A stretch of 64,000 nucleotides of DNA from Anaerolineales bacterium. GTDB lineage: Bacteria; Chloroflexota; Anaerolineae; Anaerolineales; UBA4823. Shown in pieces: positions 17,752 through 27,079 of this stretch (position 1 is the first letter of the stretch; each line of letters starts with the position of its first letter). The stretch covers positions 1 through 64,000 of the forward strand of contig JAGVAD010000048.1 in NCBI GenBank assembly GCA_020060465.1, given 5' to 3'. Made by a program: the position numbers and the translations under genes. The notes beneath the pieces were generated by a model. That model was not told the origin of the DNA. It worked only from the letters and a program-made list of their open reading frames with translations, and ran no database searches.

Positions 17752-18117
17752 ATGGTGCTGCAAACTTTACAACAAGTCTGGCAGTGCTTTGCTATGCGCC
17801 AGCCGGCTGAGGCTACCTTTACTCGCAATGTGTTGTGGATGGTGTTTGGCAATGGCTTGCGTACTGGAGTCCAGGTCATCTATTTTTTATTGGTTGCCCG
17901 CACCCTGCAGGCAGCGGAGTATGGTATATTTGCAGGCAGCCAGGCTTTAGTGTTAGTTTTCACCTCGTTCACCAGTTGGGGCAGCGGCAACATTTTGATC
18001 AAGTATGTTTCCCGCAGCAGGGAGCAATTCTCGCTGTATTGGGGCAGCGCCGCGGCGACCAAAGCCAGCAGACCTTCACCGACCGCGCCTATCTCACAGA
18101 AGGAATACACCTGCTGA
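17752..18117 (+). pseudogene. Truncated Wzx-type flippase (5' fragment)
   Basis: The first roughly 100 codons encode the N-terminus of a polysaccharide flippase of the MATE-like superfamily (VLWMVFGNGLRTGVQVIYFL, ARTLQAAEYGIFAGSQALVL), with the usual two helices and the YGIF turn. At 18050 the sequence switches abruptly into the 170-bp repeat, adding about 23 unrelated residues (out of frame relative to the TPR protein) before a stop. An intact flippase has about 12-14 helices, so this product should be non-functional. A complete flippase follows at 19148. The ribosome site AGGTGA is intact. Confidence 0.88.
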
Positions 18118-18219
18118 GTGTGAACTACCTGAACGATCAGATGGTCAACGGCGTGGATCGGAATCTGTTCTTTCTGTCCGTCCGCCTGGAGCGGGCGGCG
18201 GAATGAAGCGCGTGCTGGA
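18050..18219 (+). repeat. 170-bp direct repeat, copy 2 (fused into the flippase fragment)
   Basis: Matches 15901-16070 at 167 of 170 positions. It carries the last codons and stop of the TPR/carbohydrate-binding gene without the rest of that gene, joined directly to the flippase fragment. It marks a recombination junction. Confidence 0.95.
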
Positions 18220-18273
18220 TGAACAAAAATTGGGAGATTGAAAAACGAACTTTCCTACATTAAAGGACAAGAG

Positions 18274-19158
18274 ATGGGCAGACAAAGAGATCATGAGGAG
18301 ATTGTAAATAATGGGACAGGACAATATAAGACGAGGCCTCCAGTCGCCTATTCTGCACATAATTACTGGGAAGAGAGGTTAAGCCAACACTTTGATCTTA
18401 CCGGTGCTGGTTACGCTACTCTGGGTCCTCGTTTCAACGCTACACTTTACAAGGCTCGCCTGGAAGCCCTTGAAAAAGGCTTGGCTTTTATCGGACGAAC
18501 GCTGAAGGGCAGCAGCGTTTTAGAAGCGGGTTGTGGCACCGGCTTCTATACAGGTTATTGTGCACAGCAAGGGGTAAGCTCATACGTTGGTTTAGACATA
18601 ACTTCGATCAGTGTAAGCACATTACAGAAGCGATACCCCAACTTTAGTTTTATACAGTCCGATATTTCGGCAGACAAAATTCCAGATTTGGGGTCAGGAT
18701 TTGACATTGTATTAGCAGCAGATGTGCTCTTTCATATAGTCCAAGATGTTGCGTTTGAAAACGCGTTGCAGAACTTAATTTCCCGCCTCCGACCAGGAGG
18801 CTTGCTGATTATCTCAGATGTGTTTCCTGCAAATTCATATGAATTGGCATACTATATCCGCATTCGATCTCTAAACGACTACAGCCATCTTTTTGAAAAA
18901 TATCAGGCTCGGATATCCCACATAGAACCCATCTTTGCTATCCTTCAACCTCCGCCCCTCATGCCTCATATGAACTGGCTCTGGCAAGGCTATGCCTGGC
19001 TTTGGCGGTATGGATGGAGATTGGCTCGTTGGGATATGATTGATATCTTATTACCACCTGTGCTGGCCCGGTTAGACAAATATCTTTTCCTTCCAAAATG
19101 GGGGAGACACGCCCCAAATAATAAATGGTTGTTTGCAATAAAGGACGATGTGGCGTAA
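18274..19158 (+). CDS. SAM-dependent methyltransferase (class I)
   Basis: 294 residues from the ATG six bases after AAAGGA. SAM-binding motif I is VLEAGCGTGFYTGYCAQQG; the following acidic residue lies in YVGLDITSISV; the post-motif VLAADVLFHI and LRPGGLLIISD are typical of methyltransferase type 11/12. It may methylate a sugar or lipid-linked glycan, given the neighbours. The stop overlaps the start of the intact flippase by 11 bases. Confidence 0.85.
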   Translation: MGRQRDHEEIVNNGTGQYKTRPPVAYSAHNYWEERLSQHFDLTGAGYATLGPRFNATLYKARLEALEKGLAFIGRTLKGSSVLEAGCGTGFYTGYCAQQGVSSYVGLDITSISVSTLQKRYPNFSFIQSDISADKIPDLGSGFDIVLAADVLFHIVQDVAFENALQNLISRLRPGGLLIISDVFPANSYELAYYIRIRSLNDYSHLFEKYQARISHIEPIFAILQPPPLMPHMNWLWQGYAWLWRYGWRLARWDMIDILLPPVLARLDKYLFLPKWGRHAPNNKWLFAIKDDVA

Positions 19159-20566
19159 TTTACTGAAAGCTAATTTGATCTATGCATTTGGCAATGTTGC
19201 GAACAGCGCGGCTTTATTTCTGCTTGTGCCTTACCTGGTCAATGCCTTCCCACCCCAAGAATACGGAGCGTGGTCCATCTTTGAAATAGCGATTCTGTTT
19301 CTCAACATGTTGATTCTGACCGGGTTAGACATTGGCTTGATGCGCGAGTATTGGTTTTTAGATAATGATAATGTACGATCTCAACTGGCTGGCAATGTTC
19401 TACTGGCAATTAGCCTGTGGGGTGGAATTTTGTTCGTCTGCGGAACTGTGTTGTTAACCATTGGCGTAAAATCCTCACTCCCCGGCGCTCCTCTAAATTT
19501 GGTGTTGGTGCTGGCAATCGCGTGGATGGAAGCAGTATTCGCCTTCTTTCAGACCTTGTTTCGTGTTCGAGAACAACCAGCGATCTTCGTTGCCCTTTCA
19601 GTAAGTCGTATGGCTTTGTTCATGGGCATGGCGATTGGCTTAGTTGAGGCTGGGTATGGGTTACCTGGCGCATTAATTGGCCGTTTGGGTGGCACGATTC
19701 TGACATTAGGAGTGGCAATTGGGTTAGGTTATCGTTATATTTCTGCGCGTTTTGACTGGACAGCATTGAAGCGCGTCTTGCGCTACGGTTTGCCCTTACT
19801 GCCAACCAATATAGCTTCATACATTCTTTTTGCCTCTGATCGGTATGTCCTGCAACACTTTTCCACATTGGAAAACGTGGCTATTTATACCTTTGCTTAT
19901 AAGATAGCCACCATGCTGGATATCTTAATTACCCGGCCTTTTGCTGTAGATTGGGCGCCGCGGCGCTTTAAGATAGCCACCTATGACAATGCACACCAAA
20001 AATATGCTCAGGTTCTTCTGTTTTACTTATGGACAGCGATTACCTTTACTTTGTTGGTAATCGCCCTGACACCTACAATTTATATCTGGCTATCTCCTCC
20101 CATATATCGGACTGGAATGAGCGTGGTGCCCGTGATCCTGCTTGCTTATCTCATCTATGGCCTGAGCTATCCTCTCAATGTGGGCATCTTGCTCAAAGAT
20201 CGTACGAAGTATTTACCGATTATTGGTTGGATCGCTGCTGCGGTTTGCCTGGGATTGAATTTCTGGTGGATTCCCAGATATGGGGTCCTGGGGGCGGCTT
20301 GGGCAACGGTTGTGGCTTATAGTTTCTGGACCGCTGGGATAACCTGGGCTTCCATCAAGCTCTACCCAGTGAGATATTCACTTCAACAAGTGGGGTGGAT
20401 ATTAGTAGCTGGTCTGGTTGGCTATATGGGGATTTGGTTCTCCGATAAGATGATACCCCTGAACGATGCAATATTGATGGGTGGCTTGAGGGCTGGTTGG
20501 ACCTTGATAGCAATGGGGGCAACCGGTTTAGTGTTATGGCGCAATAATCAGGTCGTATATCAATGA
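19148..20566 (+). CDS. Polysaccharide flippase (Wzx type)
   Basis: 472 residues with about 12-14 hydrophobic helices of the MATE/MOP superfamily (LIYAFGNVANSAALFLLVPY near the start, FPPQEYGAWSIFEI, ASYILFASDRYVLQHF in the middle). It would flip lipid-linked repeat units to the outer membrane face. It starts inside the methyltransferase gene and its stop overlaps the next ATG (ATGA), so translation is coupled. This is the intact counterpart of the truncated flippase at 17752. Confidence 0.9.
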   Translation: MWRNLLKANLIYAFGNVANSAALFLLVPYLVNAFPPQEYGAWSIFEIAILFLNMLILTGLDIGLMREYWFLDNDNVRSQLAGNVLLAISLWGGILFVCGTVLLTIGVKSSLPGAPLNLVLVLAIAWMEAVFAFFQTLFRVREQPAIFVALSVSRMALFMGMAIGLVEAGYGLPGALIGRLGGTILTLGVAIGLGYRYISARFDWTALKRVLRYGLPLLPTNIASYILFASDRYVLQHFSTLENVAIYTFAYKIATMLDILITRPFAVDWAPRRFKIATYDNAHQKYAQVLLFYLWTAITFTLLVIALTPTIYIWLSPPIYRTGMSVVPVILLAYLIYGLSYPLNVGILLKDRTKYLPIIGWIAAAVCLGLNFWWIPRYGVLGAAWATVVAYSFWTAGITWASIKLYPVRYSLQQVGWILVAGLVGYMGIWFSDKMIPLNDAILMGGLRAGWTLIAMGATGLVLWRNNQVVYQ

Positions 20567-21843
20567 GCAACAAAATTTCTCTGCCAAGCAGTTTCTTCTC
20601 TCTTAACAGTCTGCTCGTTTTTTTGCTTTTCGTTGCTCCCACCATTCAATATCGCGTAGAGTTGGGAAGTTTCAGTTTTGCGCTGATGGAACCGTTGGTA
20701 TTGATCGTTTCTGCAATTCTTCTTTATTATCAAATCTCCAGTAGACGGAAGCTGATTATCCTCAAAGATCCATTGGTGTTCCTCTTTGCCGCGATTACTC
20801 TATGGGCAGCTCTTATCCGCCCCTGGTCTTTAGACCAGCGGCACGGTTTAAGCGATATTCGAGATTGGGTGATTCCACTGTTAGGTTTCATCACACTCAT
20901 CACTACGATCCGACACGGATGGCGTCATTGGATAACAATCTACATAATTTTGGTTTGGCTCAGCGCCCTGATTGGCATTTACCAGCATCTCACAGATAGT
21001 TTTCGACCCTTTATTGGCGAATTAGCCGCCTATAAAACCGGATTCGCAATCTCTCCAGAAGAGGACCGCCTTGTTCGCGCTTCCTTTACCGCTGGTTTTT
21101 TCTCTCATCCAAATGAATTTGCGATGTATCTTTTTACCGGTCTAATGATGGCGATAGGTAAATATTTCAAGCACAAGCAAATGATCTTTCTGGCTGTTTT
21201 CTTGTTGCCTATCGTTCTATCTCTCTATTGGACATTCGCCAAGGCTGGTCTTTTGGTAATGGCAGGAGCAATTCTCTTTATCTGGATAGAACGCCGGGTA
21301 AAGCCTAATTGGACTCTGCTGGTTTCTGCAATATTTGGGATAGTCATTGGCGTTATAATTCTCTGGCAAGTGGCTCTCCGCGTTCCACCTGCCTTGCTGG
21401 TTACTTTTTGGTGGCGAGTTGGCTTATGGCAAACAGCTTTGGAAGTCATTCGCGCTTACCCAACTATCCTAATAATCGGCAACGGAATGGACCTTTTTGC
21501 ATTACAAGCCTACTATAACCAACCCCATAACCTCTACATTTACTTGCTTTTGGATTATGGCTTGATCGGTTTGATCTGGGCGTTTGCATTGGCCTGGCAT
21601 CTCTGGCAACGCGGCATCCATATACGCGCTGCAGGCAGCATGGTAGCCGAACCCCTGTTAGCAGCAATGTGGATCGGATTACTCGGTTATCTTGTTGTCG
21701 GTCTAGTAGAATCTAATCTGATCGGAGTCGAGTTACGGATGATTTTTATGACCGCCACTGCTTGTTGGACAGGTCTTGCGCGTGAGATTAAGGAAAAAAT
21801 TCAGGGTGAAGCAAAGCCAGGGAGAGCGATTTATGTCGGATAA
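20563..21843 (+). CDS. O-antigen ligase/polymerase-like membrane protein
   Basis: 426 residues, about 10-12 helices. FFSHPNEFAMYLFTGLMMAI and QPHNLYIYLLLDYGLIGLIW are characteristic of the WaaL/Wzy O-antigen ligase superfamily, with a large extracytoplasmic loop between them. It would join or polymerise undecaprenyl-linked glycan on the outer face. Sequence alone does not separate ligase from polymerase. It is coupled to the flippase by ATGA and overlaps the next gene by 11 bases. Confidence 0.85.
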   Translation: MSNKISLPSSFFSLNSLLVFLLFVAPTIQYRVELGSFSFALMEPLVLIVSAILLYYQISSRRKLIILKDPLVFLFAAITLWAALIRPWSLDQRHGLSDIRDWVIPLLGFITLITTIRHGWRHWITIYIILVWLSALIGIYQHLTDSFRPFIGELAAYKTGFAISPEEDRLVRASFTAGFFSHPNEFAMYLFTGLMMAIGKYFKHKQMIFLAVFLLPIVLSLYWTFAKAGLLVMAGAILFIWIERRVKPNWTLLVSAIFGIVIGVIILWQVALRVPPALLVTFWWRVGLWQTALEVIRAYPTILIIGNGMDLFALQAYYNQPHNLYIYLLLDYGLIGLIWAFALAWHLWQRGIHIRAAGSMVAEPLLAAMWIGLLGYLVVGLVESNLIGVELRMIFMTATACWTGLAREIKEKIQGEAKPGRAIYVG

Positions 21844-23080
21844 ACGACTGCGCGTTCTGGTGATTTCTGAACTCTTCCCCAACCCCTCCTACCCAGCCTT
21901 TGGCATTTTTATTGAACGCCAGACTCACCATTTACAGATTTACTGTGATAACATTGTCGTAGCCCCGGTGCGGGTTTTCCCGCATTTGAGACTATGGAAG
22001 TATGCATTGAACCCGGGGCGTTTTTTTGCCGAGTGGAAGCGATGGCGTATAGATTTGACGAGCATCCCTCAAAAAAGCGATGTAAACGGCATTTCCGTTT
22101 ATTATCCCCGTTATACCTCACCACCTAAACAAATTTTTCACGGCACGTGGGGCTTCTTTGCCTATTTATTCCTGCGGCGTCAGCTCTTGGCTTTGCACCA
22201 ACAACACAGCTTCGATCTCATTCACGCCCACTATGCCAGCCCTTGCGGCGTGATCGCCTTACTGGCCAAGCGTTGGATGCGCGTTCCGGTCGTCTTAAGC
22301 ATCCACGGCAGTGACCTGCACTATACAGTTAGGCAAAACCGCCTCAGTGCTACAATAATTCGCTGGGTTTTCAATAAGGTAGATACAATTATTGCCAACA
22401 GTACCTGGACAAAGGAGCAAATTGTTCATTACGGCGGAGACCCAGAGAAGGTGCAAATTGTTCGCCTCGGAGGAAATCCACCCGAAGCAATCCCACCAAC
22501 AAACTCACCTATGGCAAAAGATGCCATAATATTGCTTTCGGTAGGATATTTGGAAGTGAGTAAGGGTTATACCTATATGCTACAGGCTGTTAAACGCCTG
22601 CGGGATGAAGGATATGATCTTCGCTATGTGATCGTTGGGGACGGTTCCCAACGTCAATCCCTTCAAGCCATGGTGGAAACATTGGGCATTACTGATATTG
22701 TTTCTTTTGAAGGATATAAGTCACATTCTGAAGTCTGGAACTATTTCGCTGGTTGTGACATTTTTGCGTTGCCGAGCTGGAAGGAGGGATTCGGGGTTGT
22801 GTACATTGAAGCGTTGAGCCAGGGCAAACCTGTAATTGGATGTGAAGGTGCAGGAGGCCCAGAGGATTTAAAAGCCCTTGGGGATTGTATTGAACTGGTG
22901 AAGCCACAAAATGTTGAGAGCCTGGTTATGGCTTTGCGACGGCTGATAGATGATCCGGAGCGCCGCCGACAGATGGGGGAAATTGGGCGCAGAATTGTTG
23001 CTGAACACTTTACCTGGCAACAAAACGCGGCAAATACTTGGGTTATTTATCAACGTGCGTTGAAGGCACATCATGCGTAG
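21833..23080 (+). CDS. Glycosyltransferase family 4
   Basis: 415 residues from the ATG behind AGGGAGA. GT-B fold: N-terminal LRVLVISELFPNPSYPAFGI and VVLSIHGSDLHY, and C-terminal ILLSVGYLEVSKGYTYMLQA, the donor site ALPSWKEGFGVVYIEALSQG with the EX7E pair, and GEIGRRIV. It transfers a sugar from an NDP-sugar to the growing lipid-linked chain in the cytosol. A methyltransferase remnant overlaps its stop. Confidence 0.92.
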   Translation: MSDKRLRVLVISELFPNPSYPAFGIFIERQTHHLQIYCDNIVVAPVRVFPHLRLWKYALNPGRFFAEWKRWRIDLTSIPQKSDVNGISVYYPRYTSPPKQIFHGTWGFFAYLFLRRQLLALHQQHSFDLIHAHYASPCGVIALLAKRWMRVPVVLSIHGSDLHYTVRQNRLSATIIRWVFNKVDTIIANSTWTKEQIVHYGGDPEKVQIVRLGGNPPEAIPPTNSPMAKDAIILLSVGYLEVSKGYTYMLQAVKRLRDEGYDLRYVIVGDGSQRQSLQAMVETLGITDIVSFEGYKSHSEVWNYFAGCDIFALPSWKEGFGVVYIEALSQGKPVIGCEGAGGPEDLKALGDCIELVKPQNVESLVMALRRLIDDPERRRQMGEIGRRIVAEHFTWQQNAANTWVIYQRALKAHHA

Positions 23081-23417
23081 CCAACGAGGCTTTTTATACT
23101 ATGATGCCGGTCGAGATCGTTATGGAATAGATTGGCGAGAGTCTCTTTCTATAATTGTTGGAGAGGCCTTGTTGAAAGAGATATTAGCCTCCCGACGATA
23201 TATGAGGGGTCGCTTACTCGATGTGGGTTGCGGTAAACGTCCCTACGCATTGATTTACGATCCTCTGGTTGCAAGGTGTTCTGCACGCATACTCACGAAA
23301 ACTGGAAAACCAGCTGGGAGATTTTTTGACGTCCGGGTATTTTCTGGTGGCAAGACGTTAATGCTAACAACAGTCGAAAATATTACCTCGTTGCGGTCCC
23401 CCTTCTTAAAATACTGA
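23073..23417 (+). pseudogene. Remnant of a SAM-dependent methyltransferase
   Basis: About 65 codons look like the start of a class I methyltransferase, including motif I (RGRLLDVGCGKRPYALIYDP), but downstream motifs are missing. After about 23280 the sense moves to another frame, where GDFLTSGYFLVARR ends at 23361, resembling a methyltransferase C-terminus. A further fragment reads LLKILRDGGKIIE at about 23402-23440. An internal deletion with frame change is the simplest reading. The start overlaps the GT4 stop by eight bases, so it was once part of the operon. Confidence 0.7.
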
Positions 23418-23544
23418 GAGATGGTGGAAAAATTATCGAGTAAGATGTGCGTATTCTACTTGCAGTAAGGATGAATCGCTCTAGACACTAATGGTTTTTT
23501 AAATATATGCTAACATCTGGAATGCCAAACAATTTGAAAAGCAG

Positions 23545-24414
23545 ATGAAAACAAACGATTGGATCAAGAAGCTATACGAATTTCAGTCTCAGCATGAGGC
23601 TGAATACAAACTTCCTACGGCTTATTGGATGCCAGAGGGGGTTGACGCTTGGCTTCATCGCCGCAAACTTATTCAGGTTTTACCGCTCATCCAAAACTCC
23701 CCTGATTCAAAGTGGCTGACGATCGGGGATGGCCGTTTTGGTTCAGATGCCTATTTTCTCAATAAAATGGGAGTACATGCAGTTGCATCCAGTATCAGTG
23801 ACGCCACATTGAAAGTTGCTCTGGAACGCGGTTATATCCAAGAATATAAAGTTGAAAATGCTGAGAGAATGACAAGCAGCGATGGCGAATTTGATTATGT
23901 GCTTTGCAAAGAGAGTTATCATCACTTTCCCAGACCGCCTTTAGCGTTTTATGAAATGTTAAGAGTAGCATCTAAGGCGGTCATTTTGATCGAACCAATA
24001 GAAGGACCTAACCGCTTGTTGGATTGGCTCAGGAACTCGGTTGTCAAGAAACTTGTTCGAGGCGATCAATCTGCATTATTCGAACCTAGCGGAAATTTTA
24101 TTTATAGGGTTTCGATCCGAGAGATCGAAAAAATGATGAACGCTATTAATGGTTCGATTATTGCAGTCAGATTCTTTAACACATTCTATCATCCAAAACT
24201 CGCGTCTCAAATAAATGGTTTTACTATCGGTTCACTCCTGACTAAACTTGCCATAAGCATTCAAGATCTCCTTTGTCATCTAAGATTGATGAATTATGGG
24301 TTGGCCACAATCATTGCGTTTAAAACCCCAGCGACACCAGAAATTCAGCAAGCATTGAGAGACAGTGGTTATCACTTGATTTATCTTCCTCAAAATCCTT
24401 ATTTATCTGATTGA
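23545..24414 (+). CDS. Class I SAM-dependent methyltransferase-like protein
   Basis: 289 residues. LTIGDGRFGSDAYFLNKMG is a variant motif I, followed by VASSISDATLKVALERG and FDYVLCKESYHHFPRPPLAF, where a methyltransferase type 11 would carry its post-motif. Absence of the usual GxGxG glycine cluster may mean altered or lost SAM binding. A C-terminal helical extension beyond about 200 is unassigned. Strongly AT-rich. The 127-bp gap before it holds only the end of the methyltransferase remnant. Confidence 0.75.
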   Translation: MKTNDWIKKLYEFQSQHEAEYKLPTAYWMPEGVDAWLHRRKLIQVLPLIQNSPDSKWLTIGDGRFGSDAYFLNKMGVHAVASSISDATLKVALERGYIQEYKVENAERMTSSDGEFDYVLCKESYHHFPRPPLAFYEMLRVASKAVILIEPIEGPNRLLDWLRNSVVKKLVRGDQSALFEPSGNFIYRVSIREIEKMMNAINGSIIAVRFFNTFYHPKLASQINGFTIGSLLTKLAISIQDLLCHLRLMNYGLATIIAFKTPATPEIQQALRDSGYHLIYLPQNPYLSD

Positions 24415-24443
24415 TTTCCGATAAGTTTGAAGTTCTAAACGAG

Positions 24444-25580
24444 ATGAATACCAAAGTAGCCATTCTTTATAAATCTATCCCGCAATACCGACGCGATTTT
24501 TTTAACGGATTGCGGGAAACGTTGGCAAAAGAACATGTTGAATTAATTCTACTGTATGGTCAGCCGGGACATCGAGACGCACTTAAAAATGATACGATTG
24601 ATCTTGATTGGGCTCAAAAAGTGCCAAACAAGATCTGGGAAATTGGCCGTTATGAGATTTATTGGCAACCCGTTTTATCATATCTACGAAATGTTGAACT
24701 TGTAATTGTGGAACAAGCAAGCAAGCTACTAATTAATTATGTTCTTCTCTTCCAAAACGCTCTAGGAATCCGTAAATTGGCTTTTTGGGGGCATGGAAAA
24801 AACTTTCAAGAAACATCTGCTAATCCATTTGGCGAATGGATTAAGCGCCGGATTTCCACTCATGTTCACTGGTGGTTTGCTTACAATGAAACAAGCGCTC
24901 GCGTGGTGCGAGAAATGGGTTTCCCTGCCGAGCGTATCACCATTGTCCAAAACGCGGTCAACACACGTTTCTTAACTCAAACATTGCAAAATCTTACTTC
25001 AGAACAGATCGAACAAACTCGTCAACAATTGGGCTTGAAGAGTGAGCATGTTGGCATCTACGCAGGCGGGTTGTATCCTGAAAAACGTTTACCTTTCTTG
25101 CTGGAAGCTTTACAATTCATCCGCCAACGAGTGCCAGATTTTGAAATGATATTCATTGGGAGTGGAATGGACGCGCAATTGATTGAGCAAGCAGCCGCGC
25201 AACACCCCTGGATTCATTTCGTCGGTCCCAAATTTGACGAGGAAAAAGTACCTTACTATGCCCTGTCAAAACTTTTCCTAATGCCTGGACTTATCGGCCT
25301 GGGTATTTTGGATACCTTCGCTCTAGAAACCCCATTAATAACGACAAATGTGCCTATTCATAGCCCTGAAATAGAATATTTACAAAGTGGAATCAATGGC
25401 ATGATGGTAGCCGATTCGACAAATCCTTTGACTTTTGCTAACACCGCTGTTCAACTTCTCGAAAACGAAGATGCACGGCAAATATTAGTCGCAGGTTGTC
25501 GTTCTTCAAGAAATTTATACAACATCGAAAACATGATTGAGCGATTTACGCAAGGTGTTCTACGCGCCTTAGAGGGATAA
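24444..25580 (+). CDS. Glycosyltransferase (GT-B fold, family 4-like)
   Basis: 378 residues from the ATG at 24444; no clear ribosome site, and a TTG at 24411 overlapping the previous stop is possible. VAILYKSIPQYRRDFFNGLR opens the acceptor domain; the donor half shows VGIYAGGLYPEKRLPFLLEA, FIGSGMDAQLIEQAA and FLMPGLIGLGILDTFALETP. The final acidic site differs from the standard EX7E, so family 4 is approximate. Probably adds a sugar in exopolysaccharide repeat assembly. Confidence 0.8.
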   Translation: MNTKVAILYKSIPQYRRDFFNGLRETLAKEHVELILLYGQPGHRDALKNDTIDLDWAQKVPNKIWEIGRYEIYWQPVLSYLRNVELVIVEQASKLLINYVLLFQNALGIRKLAFWGHGKNFQETSANPFGEWIKRRISTHVHWWFAYNETSARVVREMGFPAERITIVQNAVNTRFLTQTLQNLTSEQIEQTRQQLGLKSEHVGIYAGGLYPEKRLPFLLEALQFIRQRVPDFEMIFIGSGMDAQLIEQAAAQHPWIHFVGPKFDEEKVPYYALSKLFLMPGLIGLGILDTFALETPLITTNVPIHSPEIEYLQSGINGMMVADSTNPLTFANTAVQLLENEDARQILVAGCRSSRNLYNIENMIERFTQGVLRALEG

Positions 25581-25582
25581 TA

Positions 25583-26170
25583 ATGTCATATCTAAAATCA
25601 TCAATATGGCGTTCTATGTGGCAAAGATTGTATCGCCTATATGCAGTGCGCGAACACGTTACACTTGGTGAAAGGGTGCATATTGGGCTTGGCAGTATCT
25701 TATGGGCACCGAATTCTCTAAAAATCGGGAATGACGTTTACATTGGAAAAAACTGCACTATAGAAGTAGATGGGGTAATTGGGAATTATGTCCTAATTGC
25801 GAATATGGTTGGGTTGATTGGACGCATGGATCACGATTATCGCACCATTGGCCGCCCCATGAGTAAAACGCCCTGGATCGGCGATAGCGATTATAAAGGT
25901 GAAGGACGTGGACAGACAATTATCGTCAACGATGATGTCTGGATAGGTTATGGGGCAATTCTCTTATCGGGAATTCAAGTTGGACGTGGAGCTATCATTG
26001 CGGCAGGTTCAGTGGTCACTAGAGATGTTCCCCCGTATGCAATTGTTGCGGGTGTTCCAGCAAAATTCATTGGGATGCGTTTTACTGAAGACGAAATCGT
26101 TCAACACGAAAATTTAATAAGAGGTAATGGGTTTTCGGCAAGCAATAGAATATGTGACAGTCAACAGTGA
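25583..26170 (+). CDS. Hexapeptide-repeat acyltransferase (LbH fold)
   Basis: 195 residues with left-handed beta-helix hexapeptides (VHIGLGSILWAPNSLKIGND, VYIGKNCTIEVDG, VWIGYGAILLSGIQVGRGAI) ending in AAGSVVTRDVPPYAIVAGVP, as in WcaF/CatB-type O-acetyltransferases. It probably acetylates a sugar of the repeat unit with acetyl-CoA as a trimer. It starts two bases after the glycosyltransferase stop. Confidence 0.9.
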   Translation: MSYLKSSIWRSMWQRLYRLYAVREHVTLGERVHIGLGSILWAPNSLKIGNDVYIGKNCTIEVDGVIGNYVLIANMVGLIGRMDHDYRTIGRPMSKTPWIGDSDYKGEGRGQTIIVNDDVWIGYGAILLSGIQVGRGAIIAAGSVVTRDVPPYAIVAGVPAKFIGMRFTEDEIVQHENLIRGNGFSASNRICDSQQ

Positions 26171-26173
26171 ATA

Positions 26174-26803
26174 ATGAACATCCATAGCCTATACCGTCCT
26201 TTTCTACGTCACTTTCGCACTCGGCGAATGCAACAGTTCTGCCGCATCTTCGAGCTCACAGCAGAGACGCGGGTGCTGGATGTTGGGGGCACGCTTTTCA
26301 ATTGGACATTGTTGTCTTTTCAGCCAAGAGTCACAATCGTCAATATCAGCCTACCATCCGTGCCTGGAGACATAGAGAAGGCATCATGGATCATTGCGGA
26401 CGGGCGGTATCTGCCTTTCAGGAATGGGGCTTTTGAGATTGTCTATAGTAACTCGGTCATTGAACATCTGGGAGACCTGGAGAACCAACGAGAATTTGCC
26501 AATGAGATCAGACGAATCAGTAAGCGATATTATGTGCAAACACCCAACCGGTGGTTTCCTGTGGAACCACATCTCATCACGCCTTTCATCCATTATTTTT
26601 CCAGGTCTGTGCAGAGGCGGTTTCTGCGCAATTTCACTATCTGGGGGCTTGTGACCCGACCGACTGACCAGCAATGTGACAAATTTCTGCAAGAGGTGCG
26701 TTTGCTGAATGAGTCGGAATTGAGGGAGCTTTTTCCAGACGCCGAGATCTGGCATGAGCGTGTACTGGGACTCACCAAATCGTTGATTGCTGTTAAAACC
26801 TAA
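26174..26803 (+). CDS. Methyltransferase type 11 domain protein
   Basis: 209 residues. VLDVGGTLFNWTLLSF is a shortened motif I; ADGRYLPFRNGAFEIVYSNS and VIEHLGDLENQREFANEIRR are standard for this family, followed by YVQTPNRWFPVEPH. Likely methylates a glycan or lipid carrier. It follows the acyltransferase by three bases. Confidence 0.82.
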   Translation: MNIHSLYRPFLRHFRTRRMQQFCRIFELTAETRVLDVGGTLFNWTLLSFQPRVTIVNISLPSVPGDIEKASWIIADGRYLPFRNGAFEIVYSNSVIEHLGDLENQREFANEIRRISKRYYVQTPNRWFPVEPHLITPFIHYFSRSVQRRFLRNFTIWGLVTRPTDQQCDKFLQEVRLLNESELRELFPDAEIWHERVLGLTKSLIAVKT

Positions 26804-27079
26804 TATGCGGAGGAAGAAACATATGTCTCTTTGGCAACATTGTTGAATTCTCATTATTGATTGGCGGAGCCTCGTTCATAAGCTCCCACCTCACCTTCGC
26901 CCTGATAGAAATATTAAGGGGACGTCAGGAACTGAAAGCAAAGGCGCTCCATGAAGCTGAGCCATCGTCCTACCCTCGAGGGCTAGCGTTAGTGAGCATG
27001 CAAATGGTCAAAGTGCTGGATATAATTTAGACGATCTAGTCGTTTTTAGAAATCAAAGAGGATGTCTGCTAAATAAGTA
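26804..27079 (+). other. 276-bp gap with a possible coding remnant and a -10 box
   Basis: One plus-strand frame is open from the previous gene to a TAG near 27028, reading LTFALIEILRGRQELKAKA and ending VSMQMVKVLDII, but it has no ATG/GTG start and is not recognised. TATAAT at 27021-27026 (weak ATGCAA at 26998 with a 17-bp spacer) may drive the WecG-type gene at 27080. The gap separates the AT-rich cluster from the more GC-rich genes that follow. Confidence 0.4.
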
